The notes under the pieces were generated by a model. It was not told where the DNA came from, made no database searches, and was given only the letters and a program-made list of their open reading frames with translations. From Elgaria multicarinata webbii (Eukaryota; Chordata; Lepidosauria; Squamata; Anguidae), in contig NC_086171.1 in the NCBI RefSeq assembly GCF_023053635.1, forward strand, positions 16,820,006 through 16,884,005: DNA of 64,000 bases, given 5' to 3'. Below are positions 11,030 through 22,554 of this stretch, piece by piece. How positions within the stretch are numbered: position 1 is the stretch's first letter; each line of letters begins with the position of its first letter. The position numbers and the translations under genes were made by a program.

Positions 11030-11527
11030 CCATTAATAACTTGTGTCCAGTTCTGGGCTCCACAATTCAAGAAGGATGCAGACAAGCTGGAGCATGTTCA
11101 GAGGAGGGCAACGAGGATGATCAGGGGTCTGGAAACAGAGCCCTATGAGGAGAGACTGAAAGAACTGGGCATGTTTAGCCTGGAGAAGAGAAGATTGAGG
11201 GGAGACATGATAGCATACTTAAAAGGTTGTCACACAGAGGAGGGCCAGGATCTCTTCTCGATCCTCCCAGAGTGCAGGACACGGAATAAGGGGCTCAAGT
11301 TAAAGGAAGCCAGATTCCGGCTGGACATCAGGAGAAACTTAGAGCAGTACAAAAATTGATCCAGTTACCTAGGGAAGTTGTGGGTTTTCCCACACTGGAG
11401 GCATTCAAGAGGCAGCTGGACAGCCATCTGTCAGGGATGCTTTAAGGTGGATTTCTGCATTGAGCAGGGGGTTGGAGTCAATGGCCTTATAGGCCCTTCC
11501 AACTCTACTATTCTATGATTCTATAAC
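11030..11527 (+). repeat. CR1 LINE 3' end, sense, 5' truncated
   Basis: Encodes CR1 C-terminal residues [20 protein letters not shown] and [20 protein letters not shown], then the 3' UTR with CATTGAGCAGGGGGTTGG and the ending ATTCTATGATTCTAT. This is the opposite orientation to 5919-6360. The coding part is a fragment and not a host gene. Confidence 0.9.
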
Positions 11528-11799
11528 TAAAATATCTGGGAAAGGCAGCTCTGCCGCCTTGCAAGGACTTAATAATTTACAAAGTGCTTCGATTACTTGG
11601 AGACTTTGCATAGCATGAGATGAAGTCTGTTCTTTTCTGGTTACCCTTTCCTATTAGTGGTACTCAGATGCAATGGATCTGTTCCAAGACTGGATACAAC
11701 CCATGGATTTCAATCAAGTCTATGTTCAGATAATTTGAAGAAACTGAAAACAACAGCCTTAGAAAATGAGCATTCCAATTCAAAATACATTTGAAGAAC

Positions 11800-12185
11800 A
11801 TAAGATTCAGCTAAAGGCCTACCTAGCCTAGTATTCTGTTCCCACAGTGGCAAACCAGGTGCTCACAGCAGGGCATGAGCACATTAGTACCCAACAACTG
11901 GCATCCATCATGTAATATATAGCCATCATGACTAGTAGACATTGATAGCCTTGTCCTCCATGAATCTGTCTAATCCCTTGGTGGCCATCACTACAGCTTG
12001 TGGTAGCCAATTCCATAGTTTGTTTATGCGCTGTGTGAGTAACTTTGTTTTATCTGTCTGGAATCTCCCAAAAATGAGGTTCGCTGGATGATTCCAGGTA
12101 TAAGTACACATTACACGTAATTTTATACAACTTTATCATGCCCCCCTCTATCACCCTTTCGCCCTAAGCTAAACAGTCTCAAACA
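11800..12185 (-). repeat. L3/CR1-type LINE 3' region, antisense
   Basis: Shares CTAGTAGACATTGATAGCC, TCCATGAATCTGTCTAATCC and TTTATCATGCCCCCC-type blocks with 53416-53818 and 56723-57250. This is an old diverged LINE. Confidence 0.7.
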
Positions 12186-12704
12186 TTATATAGTATTTTG
12201 TCAGGGGGGAGCTGCTCCATCCCCTTGATTGTTTTGGTCCCCTCTCTTTTTGTGCACCTCGATCCTAAAAACAAACTGTGGGAGGCCCAATCATGACAAG
12301 TGAGTTTTAAATTGCATCTACAATGTCCTTGATCTGATTGGTGGTAAAAGAGAAACCTCCTCAGCAAATTTAAATTCATTTGTGGACTGGGGAAAGAGAA
12401 AACCATCTTGTATCAGTGATAGCAACACATCAGGAAGCAGAGCAGCTGTTTGGACACAATGAACTGGACAAAGCAATATCAGAAGGAGGGAGGGAGGAGT
12501 GAAAGGAGTTCACCAACAAAAAGACTTCAAAGGAAGACTTGATGCTGTTTAGGACTCAATCCAGACCAAGAGTTTCTTTCCCACTGCACATGTTAAATTA
12601 CCTTCAGAAAATCTAGGAAGGTTTGCTTTTATGCCCAGCTGCTGTCACTTCAATTGTTTCATATATTTTGAACTTTGCCTCCAAATATCAATATCTTTTA
12701 TTTT

Positions 12705-12705
<1 letters not shown>
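12186..12705. other. Unannotated, no gene seen
   Basis: Mixed-composition sequence with no repeat end, splice-framed exon or RNA gene that I can support. Confidence 0.4.

Positions 12706-12762
<57 letters not shown>
12706..12762. repeat. (GA)n microsatellite
   Basis: About 28 units. Nearby Arg/Glu-rich ORFs are produced by this repeat alone. Confidence 0.95.
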
Positions 12763-12765
<3 letters not shown>

Positions 12766-13129
12766 TCTGTCCACCAGCCATGGACCTTATATCAGGATGT
12801 TGTCTACGGAAGCATATGCTACAATAATAGCAACAATCCTATCATCAGAAGTAGGTCTCACAGAGTCTTAATCTAACTCAGACACTAGAAGACTTGTTGC
12901 ATGTGCTACTTCTCTGAAATACAAATGTGTGTTTTATTATAACAAATGGGGCCCAGTTGCATCACAAGTCAGGAAGTAGGCAAAAAGGATGACATTGTGG
13001 TCATCATTGCTGCTATTGAAAAAAAAAAGTTAACTCATGGCCCTTAGAAATTGTGCTGGGCCCAGGGGTAAGCTCCCAAATTATCTTTTATTTATTTTTC
13101 CTCATTTTTATTGTGTTCTTTTTAATTGT

Positions 13130-13760
13130 GTTCTTTTGTAGGGAAAGAGTTTTGTTTTGTTTTTCAAAATCGAAGACCCGTTTGTTTTCTTCCTCGCTTC
13201 CGACTTAGCCCAACTATTTCAGAGAGTGAGAAAGAGAGAAAGAAGAAGCAAAGAAATCCTGTCATTATTCCCATTTCCAGATTCCTGTTTGAAATTCGCG
13301 ATTCAAGCCGGAGGACATTTAATAGCTGACTGGATTAAATATAGCAGACTCCAGCCTCCAGACTCTTTGAAAAGACAGGTCTCGGGGTTGCGCCTAAATT
13401 TGCAGGATGAAAACTGATCTATGATATATGTTTTAAGTTTAGATCTGAGAGGAAAAGGAGCGAGGTGGGGCTGCGGCGCGGGGAGGAAAAGCCGCTCAGG
13501 TCTGGATCTGGTTTATATTGGTGTAAAGCCCTTGAAGTTGAAAGGTGCTCCGGGAAGCTCGCAAACAGAAGAAAGGAAAAGAAATGGGGCAGGAGAGCGA
13601 GCGAGCGAGCGAGCGAGCGAGCGCAGGAGAGACGCGCACCAGCGGCGTAATTGAAATATTTGATTATGTTACATTTCCACAGGGCTCAAGAGCTTGCCTA
13701 CCACAGCCCCAGCGTCGGAAGTGAAATGTAGAATAATTCCAGATGATGATGATGATGATA
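13130..13760. other. Repeat-poor stretch, candidate conserved non-coding DNA
   Basis: About 0.6 kb free of recognisable transposons, with TTTGAAATTCGCGATTC, TGATTATGTTACATTTCC and homeodomain-type TAAT-containing words. It includes a short (GAGC)n at 13594-13623. Conservation is only inferred from the absence of repeats in a TWIST1 flank. Confidence 0.3.
13594..13623. repeat. (GAGC)n microsatellite
   Basis: Seven to eight tetranucleotide units inside a GC-rich patch. Confidence 0.9.
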
Positions 13761-14321
13761 ATGATGATAATGAAGAAGATCAATAGTCAGTAAGAGACAG
13801 TATGACTTGGCAAAGGAGTGTTACAAAATGTACCTGCAAGTTCTACTGGAATTACATCTCCCTTTGCAGGTTGTTGGAATTAAGCCTCCCTTTTGATACT
13901 AACTCTCTTCTGGCTGCTGCATCACCATCATCTTCTCTCAGTGATGGACAACCTGAGACTTCCACTCGAGAGTTGGGGGACACCCAAATATCTGTTCTGT
14001 GTATCTGTGTAAGGCGCTATGGATAGAAGCTTCGAAGGCCACGGGGCCATTTCCCTCCCCATCCGATCCCCGTGTCTTTAATGTATAACATTGGTATGTT
14101 TCTTCTTCCGAAGGAACTATGGGAAGTGGACATGACGGCCATATCTACGCCTTGGGCAAAATCATTACGATCCCGTCATGTAATGCTGCATCGCTCTTGC
14201 GCGTTTATACCTCATAGGACATGCAATTACATTTGTTGCGGTGTTTTGGATACTGTGGAATCAAAAGCACTACAGGAGATAACTCTATGAAAGTGGGATA
14301 TGGAAAGCATAATGTGCTCCA

Positions 14322-14372
14322 ACAGTTATCAGTGCAATACCACTATAAAACAGTAATGTAGATCTAGCCCTG
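14322..14372. repeat. Family E fragment
   Basis: CAGTGCAATACCACTATAAA then TAATGTAGATCTAGCCC, the right end of the family. Confidence 0.6.
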
Positions 14373-14399
14373 GTTCTCCACCTACCCGATGTAGCTGCA

Positions 14400-14545
14400 A
14401 ACAACAACCCTGTGAGGTCGGCCAGGATAAGAGATAAAGATGGGCTGGGAAGGGGGCACCAATGAGCTCCATGGCTTCTTGAGCCCTAAGGCTGCAATCC
14501 TTCCTGGCTTCTGATGCGACTTGAACTCGGGTCTAGGGGGCTTTT
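14400..14545 (-). repeat. tRNA-derived SINE fragment, antisense
   Basis: AACAACCCTGTGAGGTCGG and CTTGAACTCGGGTCT (B-box region on the minus strand) match the full SINE at 8518. Confidence 0.6.
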
Positions 14546-14582
14546 ATACAGCACTGGCTGGAAAGGGATCCAGGCCCACTGA

Positions 14583-14583
<1 letters not shown>

Positions 14584-14668
<85 letters not shown>

Positions 14669-14740
14669 TATAGCACCATCAGTGTACATGGTGCTGTACA
14701 GATAACACAGTAAATAGCAAGACCCTGCCGCATAGGCTTA
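14584..14740 (-). repeat. (TTA)n/(TTTA)n and LINE 3' tail, antisense
   Basis: About 45 bp of TTA units runs into about 40 bp of TTTA units, then TAGCACCATCAGTGTACATG, the inverse of the LINE ending at 7165-7262. Confidence 0.7.
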
Positions 14741-14827
14741 CAATCTAACTGGGTTTTGTTCACTGGGTTTTGTTGCCAAATAAATTGGGCACTGGAACCT
14801 TACGTTGTGGCAAAGGGTTACTTGGGG

Positions 14828-14829
<2 letters not shown>

Positions 14830-14883
<54 letters not shown>
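14830..14883. repeat. (ATT)n microsatellite
   Basis: About 18 units. Confidence 0.95.
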
Positions 14884-14969
14884 TAGAAGGTGGGGCTCTC
14901 CTACCAGAAAGCTTCTGTCATAATAAATATCTCTGGTAAGCATGCATAAGATTGCAGCCTAACAGCATA

Positions 14970-15058
14970 ATGTTATACATATCTACTGAGAAGTAAATCC
15001 CATTGAATTCAATGGACCTTACTCTCAGGTAATGTAGTGTAGGATTGTATCCTTTCCC
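14970..15058. repeat. Family A palindromic repeat
   Basis: Core AAATCCCATTGAATTCAATG followed by ACCTTACTCTCAGGTAATG and an AGGATTGTATCC end. Confidence 0.8.
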
Positions 15059-15062
15059 CAGC

Positions 15063-15123
15063 CAGTCAGCCATGCCGGGAGTTGTAGGACTTTTTTCTGT
15101 CTAAACATCCATAGGCTTGAGCC
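15063..15123. repeat. Family C2 half element
   Basis: CGGGAGTTGTAGGACTTTTT then CTGTCTAAACATCCATAGG. Only the right arm is present. Confidence 0.65.
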
Positions 15124-15140
15124 TTTAGCCTCTAAGACAG

Positions 15141-15262
15141 GTGGGGAACGTGCAGCCCTACAGATGTTGATGAACTACAACTCCCATCATCCCTGACCAT
15201 TGGCCATGCAGACTGGGGCTGATGGGAGTTGCAGTCCATCAATATCACCAGTTTCTGGCCCC
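15141..15262. repeat. Family C1 palindromic element
   Basis: ACTACAACTCCCATCATCCC and GGGGCTGATGGGAGTTGCAG form the inverted arms around CATTGGCCATGC. Confidence 0.75.
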
Positions 15263-15540
15263 TGGTCTTTGAGGTGCCACAAGACTGTCTTCTTTGAGAT
15301 CCATTTTAAAAAACTTAGTTATTGTTTTGATGCTAGGAGGAGTGATGCTATGGGTTAGAAGAAGTCCATAGGAAAAAGGGAAGGGGAAACCTTTAATTCT
15401 CCCTGTTACTCGAGATCCATATGGTGTATACCTGCTGCTGTCCTTCCGTTGACATATGGTATGAACTGATGTCCTGAATGATGAAATGCCAGAAAAGCTA
15501 AGTCCCTTCTGGAATTTAAGAAGGTGAGCGCAGAAAAGTG

Positions 15541-15802
15541 CAATTTGGGTGCAATCGTATGCATGTTTAGACAGGAAAAAGTCCTACAACTCCCAGTATG
15601 CCACAGCCAGCACAGCTAACTGGGGCATTCTGGGAGTTGTAGAACTTTTTCTGTTGAAACATTATTTATTTATTCATTTCATTTCATTTCTATACCACCC
15701 AATAGCTGAAGCTGCCTGGACAGTTCACAAAAATTAAAACCACAACGTACAGCATAAAATATAACATATGGAAGCTTAACATGCACAGGATTGCGCCCTT
15801 AA
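15541..15802. repeat. Family C2 element with nested LINE tail
   Basis: Left arm and centre (15541-15660) and the distal end ATGCACAGGATTGCGCCCTT (15781-15800) belong to one C2 copy. Positions about 15662-15780 are a LINE 3' tail (ATACCACCCAATAGCTGAAG) inserted near its right end. Confidence 0.65.
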
Positions 15803-15890
15803 AGGAATCCTAAACAGTTTTACTCCAAAATAAGCCCCGGCACTGCTCAGTTGAATTTACTCCCTAGTAAGTAAGTTTAGGAGCAGAAGC
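15803..15890. repeat. Family A fragment
   Basis: CAAAATAAGCCCCGGCACTG and ATTTACTCCCTAGTAAGTAA are diverged arms. Confidence 0.5.
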
Positions 15891-16204
15891 CGGAATCTAA
15901 TAAATTTGCAAGTGGTCCTGTCCCAAGTCGGATTTTCTAATGCAAGTGAAGCACTCCCTTTTAGCATGGGTTGCCTGTGCTGCTGGGCCATCCCCCAGAT
16001 ATGTCAAAACAACTAGGGACAGAAAAACAATGTGGACAGGGGTCAGGGGAAGTTGTTACAGTAGAGCCCAAGGGCCCGACCAAATGGAAAAGTCCTTCTG
16101 CACACACTCCATTAAGATGAACGGAGCTGCGAAAAAGCGTGATCCGGTTTCATTCCTTTCCATGGGATTTTCTTTGCTGGGTGCGTGCTGCCTCCACCAC
16201 TGCT

Positions 16205-16352
16205 GGATCTATACTACTGGTTTATAGTGGTATTGAAGCACACTGATAACTTATGGAGCACAATCCACCTTCCATTTTCATAGTATTATATCCTGCTTAT
16301 TCCACATTGGTAATGAATGATTTAGTACAAGGTGTAGATCTGGCCTAAGTCA
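16205..16352. repeat. Family E palindromic element
   Basis: ATCTATACTACTGGTTTATA at the left and AGGTGTAGATCTGGCC at the right, about 148 bp. Confidence 0.65.
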
Positions 16353-16444
16353 TCCTGCTGCTGACTTACAAAACTCAGGGTGGGATGAGACAGGTAGGAT
16401 GGGAGAAACTCAATGTGGGCCGAGTCAGGCATGTACCAGTGGCG

Positions 16445-16625
16445 AAACTAGGGTGACCATATGGAAAGGAGGTCAGGGCTCCTGTATCTTTAACAGTTGA
16501 ATAGAAAAGGAAATTGCAGCAGGTGTCATTGGTATGCATACAGCACCTGGTGAAATTCCCTCTTCACTACAACAGTTAAGGCTTCAGGAGCCCTGCCCTC
16601 TCTTGTATTTCTATGCTAGAGTGAC
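16445..16625 (+). repeat. Family D half element
   Basis: AGGGTGACCATATGGAAAGG to AGAGTGACCAGAT, same orientation as 5297-5470. Confidence 0.8.
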
Positions 16626-16759
16626 CAGATTTCATTTTCATTTCCAGTTTTTAGGGATCGGTTGAATTGTATATGGGAGAGGTGCCTTTCCATTAAGTTA
16701 CCACAGGCGTCTAGCCAGGGTAAAACGGCTGGGAGGGGGCAAGCTGTTCGCCTGCCTGC

Positions 16760-16798
16760 CTCCCCCCCCCCCGCCCCGCCCCGCCCCGCACCCGCCTA
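16760..16798. repeat. C-rich/CCCCG simple repeat
   Basis: Poly-C followed by three CCCCG units. The proline- and glycine-rich ORFs overlapping it reflect composition only. Confidence 0.8.
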
Positions 16799-16959
16799 TG
16801 GATTCTCGATCTGGAAGTTGCACTCTACATTGTCTAGGAAGTGTGGTTTCCACAGTCGCAAACTTTTCCGGCAAAGTACCCCACAAAGCAGCCAGGAAGA
16901 GCCCTTTGCTAGTCGGTGTTCCGAGCGGCTTACTTCTAACTTTTCTCCCAAGTTCACAA

Positions 16960-17088
16960 CCCCCCACCCTACTCGATCCTGGTGAGGTAGGTTGGACTAG
17001 GGGAAGGTGAATTGCCTCCAAGGCCACCCACTGGATTTCTGATGGAATTTGGATCTGGGTTTTCCATAGCCAAGACCAACAACATGTA
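16960..17088 (-). repeat. tRNA-derived SINE fragment, antisense
   Basis: GGTGAGGTAGGTTGGACTAG and GGATCTGGGTTTTCCATAGC match the minus-strand order of the SINE at 8518. Confidence 0.65.
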
Positions 17089-17249
17089 ACCACGGCTCTA
17101 CATCGGCTCTACGTTGGTTCACAGCAATACGAGAGCACACGCCCCCATTTCCTCCTCCACGCCTTCCTACAGAGAGGTGCTGGTCTTTAAACGAACCTGC
17201 CTTAAGTGCGGAGTGTCCACTAATAAAAGACATGGAAAAGAACGTGGCA

Positions 17250-17380
17250 GCATCTACACTACTGCTTTAAAATGGTTTATAACAGTAGTGACAACTCTTG
17301 GGGCCCAGGACAGACTTCACATACTGTTTTCAAATCATTTTCAAGGCGTTGTATCCTGCTTGGTGTAGATCTGGCCCATG
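17250..17380. repeat. Family E palindromic element
   Basis: CATCTACACTACTGCTTTAA at the left and CTGCTTGGTGTAGATCTGGC at the right. GGGGCCCAGG marks the centre. Confidence 0.7.
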
Positions 17381-17717
17381 ATGTTCTCACTCATTCTGTC
17401 ACCTTTTGTATTTCCGGGCTGCTTTCTTAGGTTGGTCTCAGGAGGTGGGTCTAATTTCCATTTTACAGGCGGAGGGGTCGTCATGCCAATGAGAGACTGG
17501 CAGCATCTTCCAGCGCTCTCCGATCCAAATCCAACCCAGCACTGGGCAGCATGGACCACTCCAATTCTTTTCATTCGCTGCGTTTAAAGGAAAGACTTTG
17601 CTACCGAATCCAAGTGGTGTTATCCCCCAATCAATACCTGCATAACTGGCAGGATCCATCCCAAGTGAAGCACTCTGCCATCCCATGCATTCTAACAGGA
17701 ACTTTAAGTGTGTGCTT

Positions 17718-17795
17718 AAGGCTGCGATCCTCACTTGCCAGGGAGTAAAGTCCCATTGAACTTCTTAGAAGACAGGTACAGCATTGCAGGTCTAG
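17718..17795. repeat. Family A palindromic repeat
   Basis: TTGCCAGGGAGTAAAGTCCC precedes ATTGAACTTC. The distal arm is diverged. Confidence 0.65.
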
Positions 17796-17847
17796 TGTAT
17801 TTATCCCATTAAAGTCAATGGAACATAAACGTGCTTCACTTTGGTCC

Positions 17848-17932
17848 TTCAATTCCCAGCAAAAAGGTCTTACGATTCCCTGGGAGTTCTAGGGCTTTTT
17901 CTATTTAAGCATGCATGGGATTGTACCCTAAA
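17848..17932. repeat. Family C2 fragment
   Basis: CCTGGGAGTTCTAGGGCTTT then AAGCATGCATGGGATTGTAC. Confidence 0.6.
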
Positions 17933-18111
17933 TGTATTTATTTATACCGTAGATACCCACCTCTTCCCTCTGTCTTTTGACCATACAATCTCCTCCTCTT
18001 GGAAAGGACCAGTGAAGAAAATGGTGATGGATCTGGTGGTACACTACAATTCACCTTTGGTGAATAGTGGATCACAACCCACCAAGTAAAGACAAATGAA
18101 ATGGAGCAAGG

Positions 18112-18222
18112 ATGAGTACAGTGGTAGTCAACAAAGGTTCACATCCTGACTCAGGAATATGCCTCTGGCAAGTTACTCAGCCTACCCTACCCAACAGGGC
18201 TGGTCAGTGATGAAGCTGAAAT
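18112..18222 (+). repeat. tRNA-derived SINE fragment, sense
   Basis: AAGGTTCACATCCTGACTC (B-box region) followed by CCTACCCTACCCAACAGGG. Confidence 0.55.
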
Positions 18223-18429
18223 AAACAGCAAATGAGAAAGGCACTAATAATAATGTCACAAATCAGGAGAGAAAGTGGTCTCCGGTACCTAGAAAGTTGG
18301 GGCCCAAAAAGTTTTTCTAGGCACCTGAGAATACTTTCTCTTCTGATATGTGACAATGAAAAGATTGTTAAAGAGTTACAGAACTTTGTCATATTAACAA
18401 AAAGGAGAAAGACTCTTGCAACATCTTAA

Positions 18430-18525
18430 TGCTAACAAAGGTGTTATGGCACAGACTCCACTTTTTCTAGTCTACCAAATAGCATTTGTTAGTTTATAAG
18501 GTGCCTCAAGACTTTTTGCTGGGTT
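18430..18525. repeat. Unclassified reptile repeat fragment
   Basis: TTGTTAGTTTATAAGGTGCC then TCAAGACTTTTTGCTG, same family as 22555-22735. Confidence 0.4.
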
Positions 18526-18639
18526 TTGTTGTTTTGTTTTGGTATAGCAGCCTAATAAGGCTAAACCTCTGAAAATTAACCAAAACACAAATTACTCATA
18601 AACACAAATCATTTTAAACCCAGACTTTCAGTTCATTTA

Positions 18640-18728
18640 TCTGGAAATCGTTCATACGTTTTTATTCCACCTTTCCTCCAAGGAGCTCAGGCCAGCTCCT
18701 CACAACAATCCTGTGAGGCAGGCTAGAC
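18640..18728 (-). repeat. tRNA-derived SINE tail, antisense
   Basis: TATTCCACCTTTCCTCCAAG and CAACAATCCTGTGAGGCAGG match the 3' half of the SINE at 8518. Confidence 0.65.
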
Positions 18729-19049
18729 AGACAGACAGTCAAATGAATCCCCTTGATGTGAATGAAAGGAAACAGACTTCCAATAAGGCTGAATTGGGAC
18801 CATTGGATTCAGAGGGAATTGTGCATGCGGGAACAGGCGCAACATCAAGTCAAACTATTTGCCCATCCCGCCCAGCATTATCGCTTACTCTGACTAGCAG
18901 CTGCTGCTTCCCAGATGCTCAGGCCGAGAGAAGACTTCCCCCTCACCTGCTAATTTTAAGCGGAAACGCCCGGAACTTGAACCAAATGCAAGACATCACT
19001 GAACTTTGCCCTATGACTGGGCTGCCCTTGTTTTGGGGATTAGAGTCCA

Positions 19050-19158
19050 AGGCTCGTTGGAATCAATGGGATTTACTGACAGGTAACGGTTCTTAGGCTG
19101 CAATCCTATACACACTTAACTGGGCCCTAAGTCTGAGTAGACATGAACAGGATTGCAC
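19050..19158. repeat. Two adjacent Family A copies
   Basis: One arm set ends AATCAATGGGATTTACTG; a second follows with GGCTGCAATCCTATACACAC and GAGTAGACATGAACAGGATT. Confidence 0.65.
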
Positions 19159-19180
19159 TGCACGGATTGCATACTATGGG

Positions 19181-19282
19181 AGCAATCGGTTGGATATTTG
19201 GACAGAAAAAAAGTCCTACAACTCCCAGCATTCCCCAGCCAGCTTGTAGGACTTTTTCTATTTGACATGCACAGGATTATGT
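19181..19282. repeat. Family C2 palindromic element
   Basis: AAAGTCCTACAACTCCCAGC and AGCTTGTAGGACTTTTTCTA form the arms. The centre CCCCAGCCAGCTTG is shortened. Confidence 0.75.
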
Positions 19283-19464
19283 CATTCAACTACATGCCCC
19301 GTCTAAATTCTACAACCTTCTTCTCACTACTTTCAGTTCAGTTCCCCCCACCCCAATACACGTCAGGTTCAGCCCACCCCTCCCCCTATTTCCCCAAAAT
19401 AGGAGCTCCCGGGTTTCAAGCCTTTGGATATCATCCAAACTCTCGGCTCTAGATGTCTCCCCAT

Positions 19465-19550
19465 TGTTCACAGAGCATGGCTGGCTGGGGAATTCTGGGA
19501 ATGTTAGAACTTATTTCTGCCTAAATATGCATAGGATCGCACCCTTACTG
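19465..19550. repeat. Family C2 half element
   Basis: ATGGCTGGCTGGGGAATTCT then TAAATATGCATAGGATCGCA. The left arm is missing. Confidence 0.65.
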
Positions 19551-20211
19551 TTATTTTAGAGAAGGGCACTCTTCACTCGATCAGAGGTTGATGACTTCTT
19601 CCCAGGTTCCAGGAGTGCGATTTAGCACTCAGAAATCGCTTGAGATCAAAGAACTCTGAATCGAATTACCAAAGCGGGGAAAGGAGACAAAGCAGGGCAG
19701 GAGAGGGGAATAAATAAATAAAAAGCAAACCGTTGTTCATTTTAAGCGCGATCCTATCCCAATGCCTTCCTGCAGTAGACGGTAATGGAAAGGTGGTTTT
19801 TGGTTGGTTGGTTTTTTGCTGTGGGCAATCACTTCTTTTACATGGAAAATCCCACACGGGCATTAAAAAGGGTGCGATGGAGGAATAGAGAGAGAAGTTG
19901 TGATTGAACTTCCTTTCAAGCCTGTCCCTCCCCCGCTCTTTCACTAGCAAGAACAAGGAAGGTGGTGCCCGGCTGGCAATTTCTACATCTGCTCGCTTCA
20001 TGTGACAGTGCCTCCGTCCCAGCTTCCACATCTGCTCAAAATCAGCCTCCATCAGGTACCTGAGGTCAACCGCTTTCTGACTGCAGAGCTCCGCGTTTAC
20101 ACACACACACACACACCATACCCAAAGGTAGCAGTGGGATCGTTTTTAAGAAGTGCACCCACCCAGGCACAATACTCGCAGAAAAGAGAAGTTGGGACCA
20201 ATGGATAAAAT
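19551..20211. other. Unannotated, no gene seen
   Basis: Mixed sequence with a short (AC)n at 20099-20116. No domain in the overlapping minus-strand ORF (19666-20112) and no recognisable exon. Confidence 0.35.
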
Positions 20212-20662
20212 GTAACGTAGGTCCAACTTAGACTAGACCCACTGAAATAATTGGGACTTAAGTTAGTCGTGACTAGGGGTTGGGGATTGGGCTGTCGCTT
20301 TGAGGCTGCAATCCTATGCACACTTAGCTGAACTCAGTGGGGCTTACTCCCGAGTAGCCACATCAAAGATGACAGGCTAAGGCTCCAACCCTGCCTGCAG
20401 TTATGGTGCCAGACATATTTTTGAGTAAACATGCTATGGATCGGGCTGCAGACTTACACGGCAGTAAGCGCCATTCGACATAGTACAACTTACTTCCGAG
20501 TAAACGCCCATGGCCAGCGGTAGTCCTACTTAGAGTAGACGCATTGCAATGAATGGGACTTAAGTTAGGCACGCTCTGGATACAACCCTAAGGCTGCAAT
20601 CCTAGGCATGGTATTGGAATGTTGAAGTGAGTGAGACTTACTTCCGAGTAAAGACACCGGGC
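20212..20662. repeat. Cluster of Family A and B copies
   Basis: Five adjacent copies: B at 20212-20275 (CACTGAAATAATTGGGACTT), A at 20303-20360 (GGCTGCAATCCTATGCACAC), A at 20385-20512, B at 20515-20588 and A at 20589-20662 (GAGACTTACTTCCGAGTAAA). Nearly the whole 450 bp is built of these palindromes. Confidence 0.7.
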
Positions 20663-21147
20663 CCACGAGTCTAAGAAAGTGATGTTCACCAACACCCCTT
20701 CGAAACCTGTAAACACCCGCTTTCTTTTTGGGGGAACTAAGTTTCGAAGAAATCCGCAGCCTCCCTCCCGGGCAGGGACGAATCAAATCCGTCCATGTCA
20801 CTTTCGACGATGCTTTCGCTCCTGCCCAGCAATTCGAAACGAGCCTATCGCCTGTTCACCTCTGGACCCCTATGTCAAATTCGGTGAATTTATTATCGCA
20901 CAATCAAAGTATTGTCTGGAAGCACCCACCCAGTTGTCAAGTCGATTTACTGCAGGCTGTGATCTCCGGGGCTGCAACGAGACGGAGAAGGCAATCCGAT
21001 TCTGTTCCGTGGGGCTTCCTTACTCCCAGCCAGGCAAGTCGGGATGGGATCTCAGCCTTAATTTCTCAAGTAAGCGAAAGCTTCGGGGCCAAAACCCAGA
21101 CACCCATCCCGATTGCCAATCCTGGCAGGAGGCTGAAAAATCACTTG
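20663..21147. other. Unannotated, no gene seen
   Basis: A plus-strand reading frame crosses this stretch but has no domain and is extended mainly by the downstream GGAA/GAAA repeat. Composition is mixed and no transposon is recognised. Confidence 0.4.
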
Positions 21148-21359
<212 letters not shown>

Positions 21360-21544
21360 ACACCGACCAGCAGAAGCCACGCTTTGCTTCCGAAAAAAGC
21401 CCCAAACGATTTCCTCCTAGTTAACAGCAGCAGCAGCAGCACCAGAATGTCAAAACTCGCTTGCTGTTTTGAGGGTTTCCAAAGGGCTCCGAGTTTTTCA
21501 GTTCCTTCTTTAACTTCTCCACATCACCAAGTGTCAGTCCACAG

Positions 21545-21650
21545 ATAGGCAACGTGGTGCCCTCCAGATGGCTTGGACTACAGTCCCAGCCAGCATGGCC
21601 AATGGGCAGGGATAATGGGAGTTGAAGTCCAAAAGGGGGGTGCTGTCTTT
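21545..21650. repeat. Family C1 palindromic element
   Basis: TGGTGCCCTCCAGATGGCTT at the left and GGGAGTTGAAGTCCAAAAGG at the right. Confidence 0.7.
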
Positions 21651-21814
21651 CACAACAGATAGTATTTTAAATAAATCAGTAGATTTAAATAAATACAAGT
21701 AAATAAAACGAAGAGCCTTGTGCCATCTTAAATAACAACTTTCATGGACTTTCATCTGACGCAGGGTTTTTTAAGCGCATGAAAGCTTCTGCCACCGTAA
21801 GGCTGCCTACATTT

Positions 21815-21895
21815 GTTAGGCAGCAATCTTACCTGGGAGTAAGCCCCATTGAACTCAATCAGACTTACTTCTGAGTAAACATGTGGAAGATTGAG
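21815..21895. repeat. Family A palindromic repeat, good copy
   Basis: TACCTGGGAGTAAGCCCCAT, then TGAACTCAATCAGACTTACT and GAGTAAACATGTGG. Confidence 0.8.
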
Positions 21896-22190
21896 CCATT
21901 GGTCTTAATGGACCACAAGTCGCCTTTCTTTGTTAATATTTACACGGGTCCTTTCAGATCGTATTGTTAAAAACAAAAACAAACCAACAAAACTCCTTGC
22001 TAGGTATATCTAAGACAGGGAATTTCGTACAGCGTTTCGGCAGGCACACGCATCCGAGTGGCATCATAAACGAGGAGCCCTGTTGGCCCTTAAAACAGTA
22101 GAAGACGAACTTCATTAGGATCAAGCAAGATTCATAGTATGCCAGTTTTCCAGTTATTCAGAACCCTTAATCAAGCTGGACGTTTGTATT

Positions 22191-22192
<2 letters not shown>

Positions 22193-22246
<54 letters not shown>
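22193..22246. repeat. (AAT)n microsatellite
   Basis: About 18 units; it encodes the poly-Asn run of an otherwise meaningless frame. Confidence 0.95.
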
Positions 22247-22247
<1 letters not shown>

Positions 22248-22389
22248 TGCAGGCAGATGTTTCATACTCAGAGAAACATCTCTTTCACCCTCCACTTTCT
22301 GTTTTGTTAATTAACCTGCTTGTGGAAGAGATGAACGGAAGAGGCACACCACATTATGAACCAATTCAACTACAATTCTATATTCACTG

Positions 22390-22458
22390 ACCTAGAAGTA
22401 AGCCCCATTGAACCCCATGGACTTCCTTCTTCTAAGTAGGCATGTATAGGATTGCGTT
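22390..22458. repeat. Family A palindromic repeat
   Basis: AGAAGTAAGCCCCATTGAAC and TAGGCATGTATAGGATTGCG. Confidence 0.75.
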
Positions 22459-22554
22459 TTAAGAGCAATTGGGTGGTTTCTCTAGGCTTTTAAACCTCTC
22501 CACCAACTCCAGGGATTTAGCAGACGATCAATAAATCAGATTAATGTCCACACT

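Noticed and set aside
11009-11359. 116-codon plus-strand ORF as a host gene
   Set aside because: It is the C-terminal tail of CR1 reverse transcriptase in a truncated LINE.
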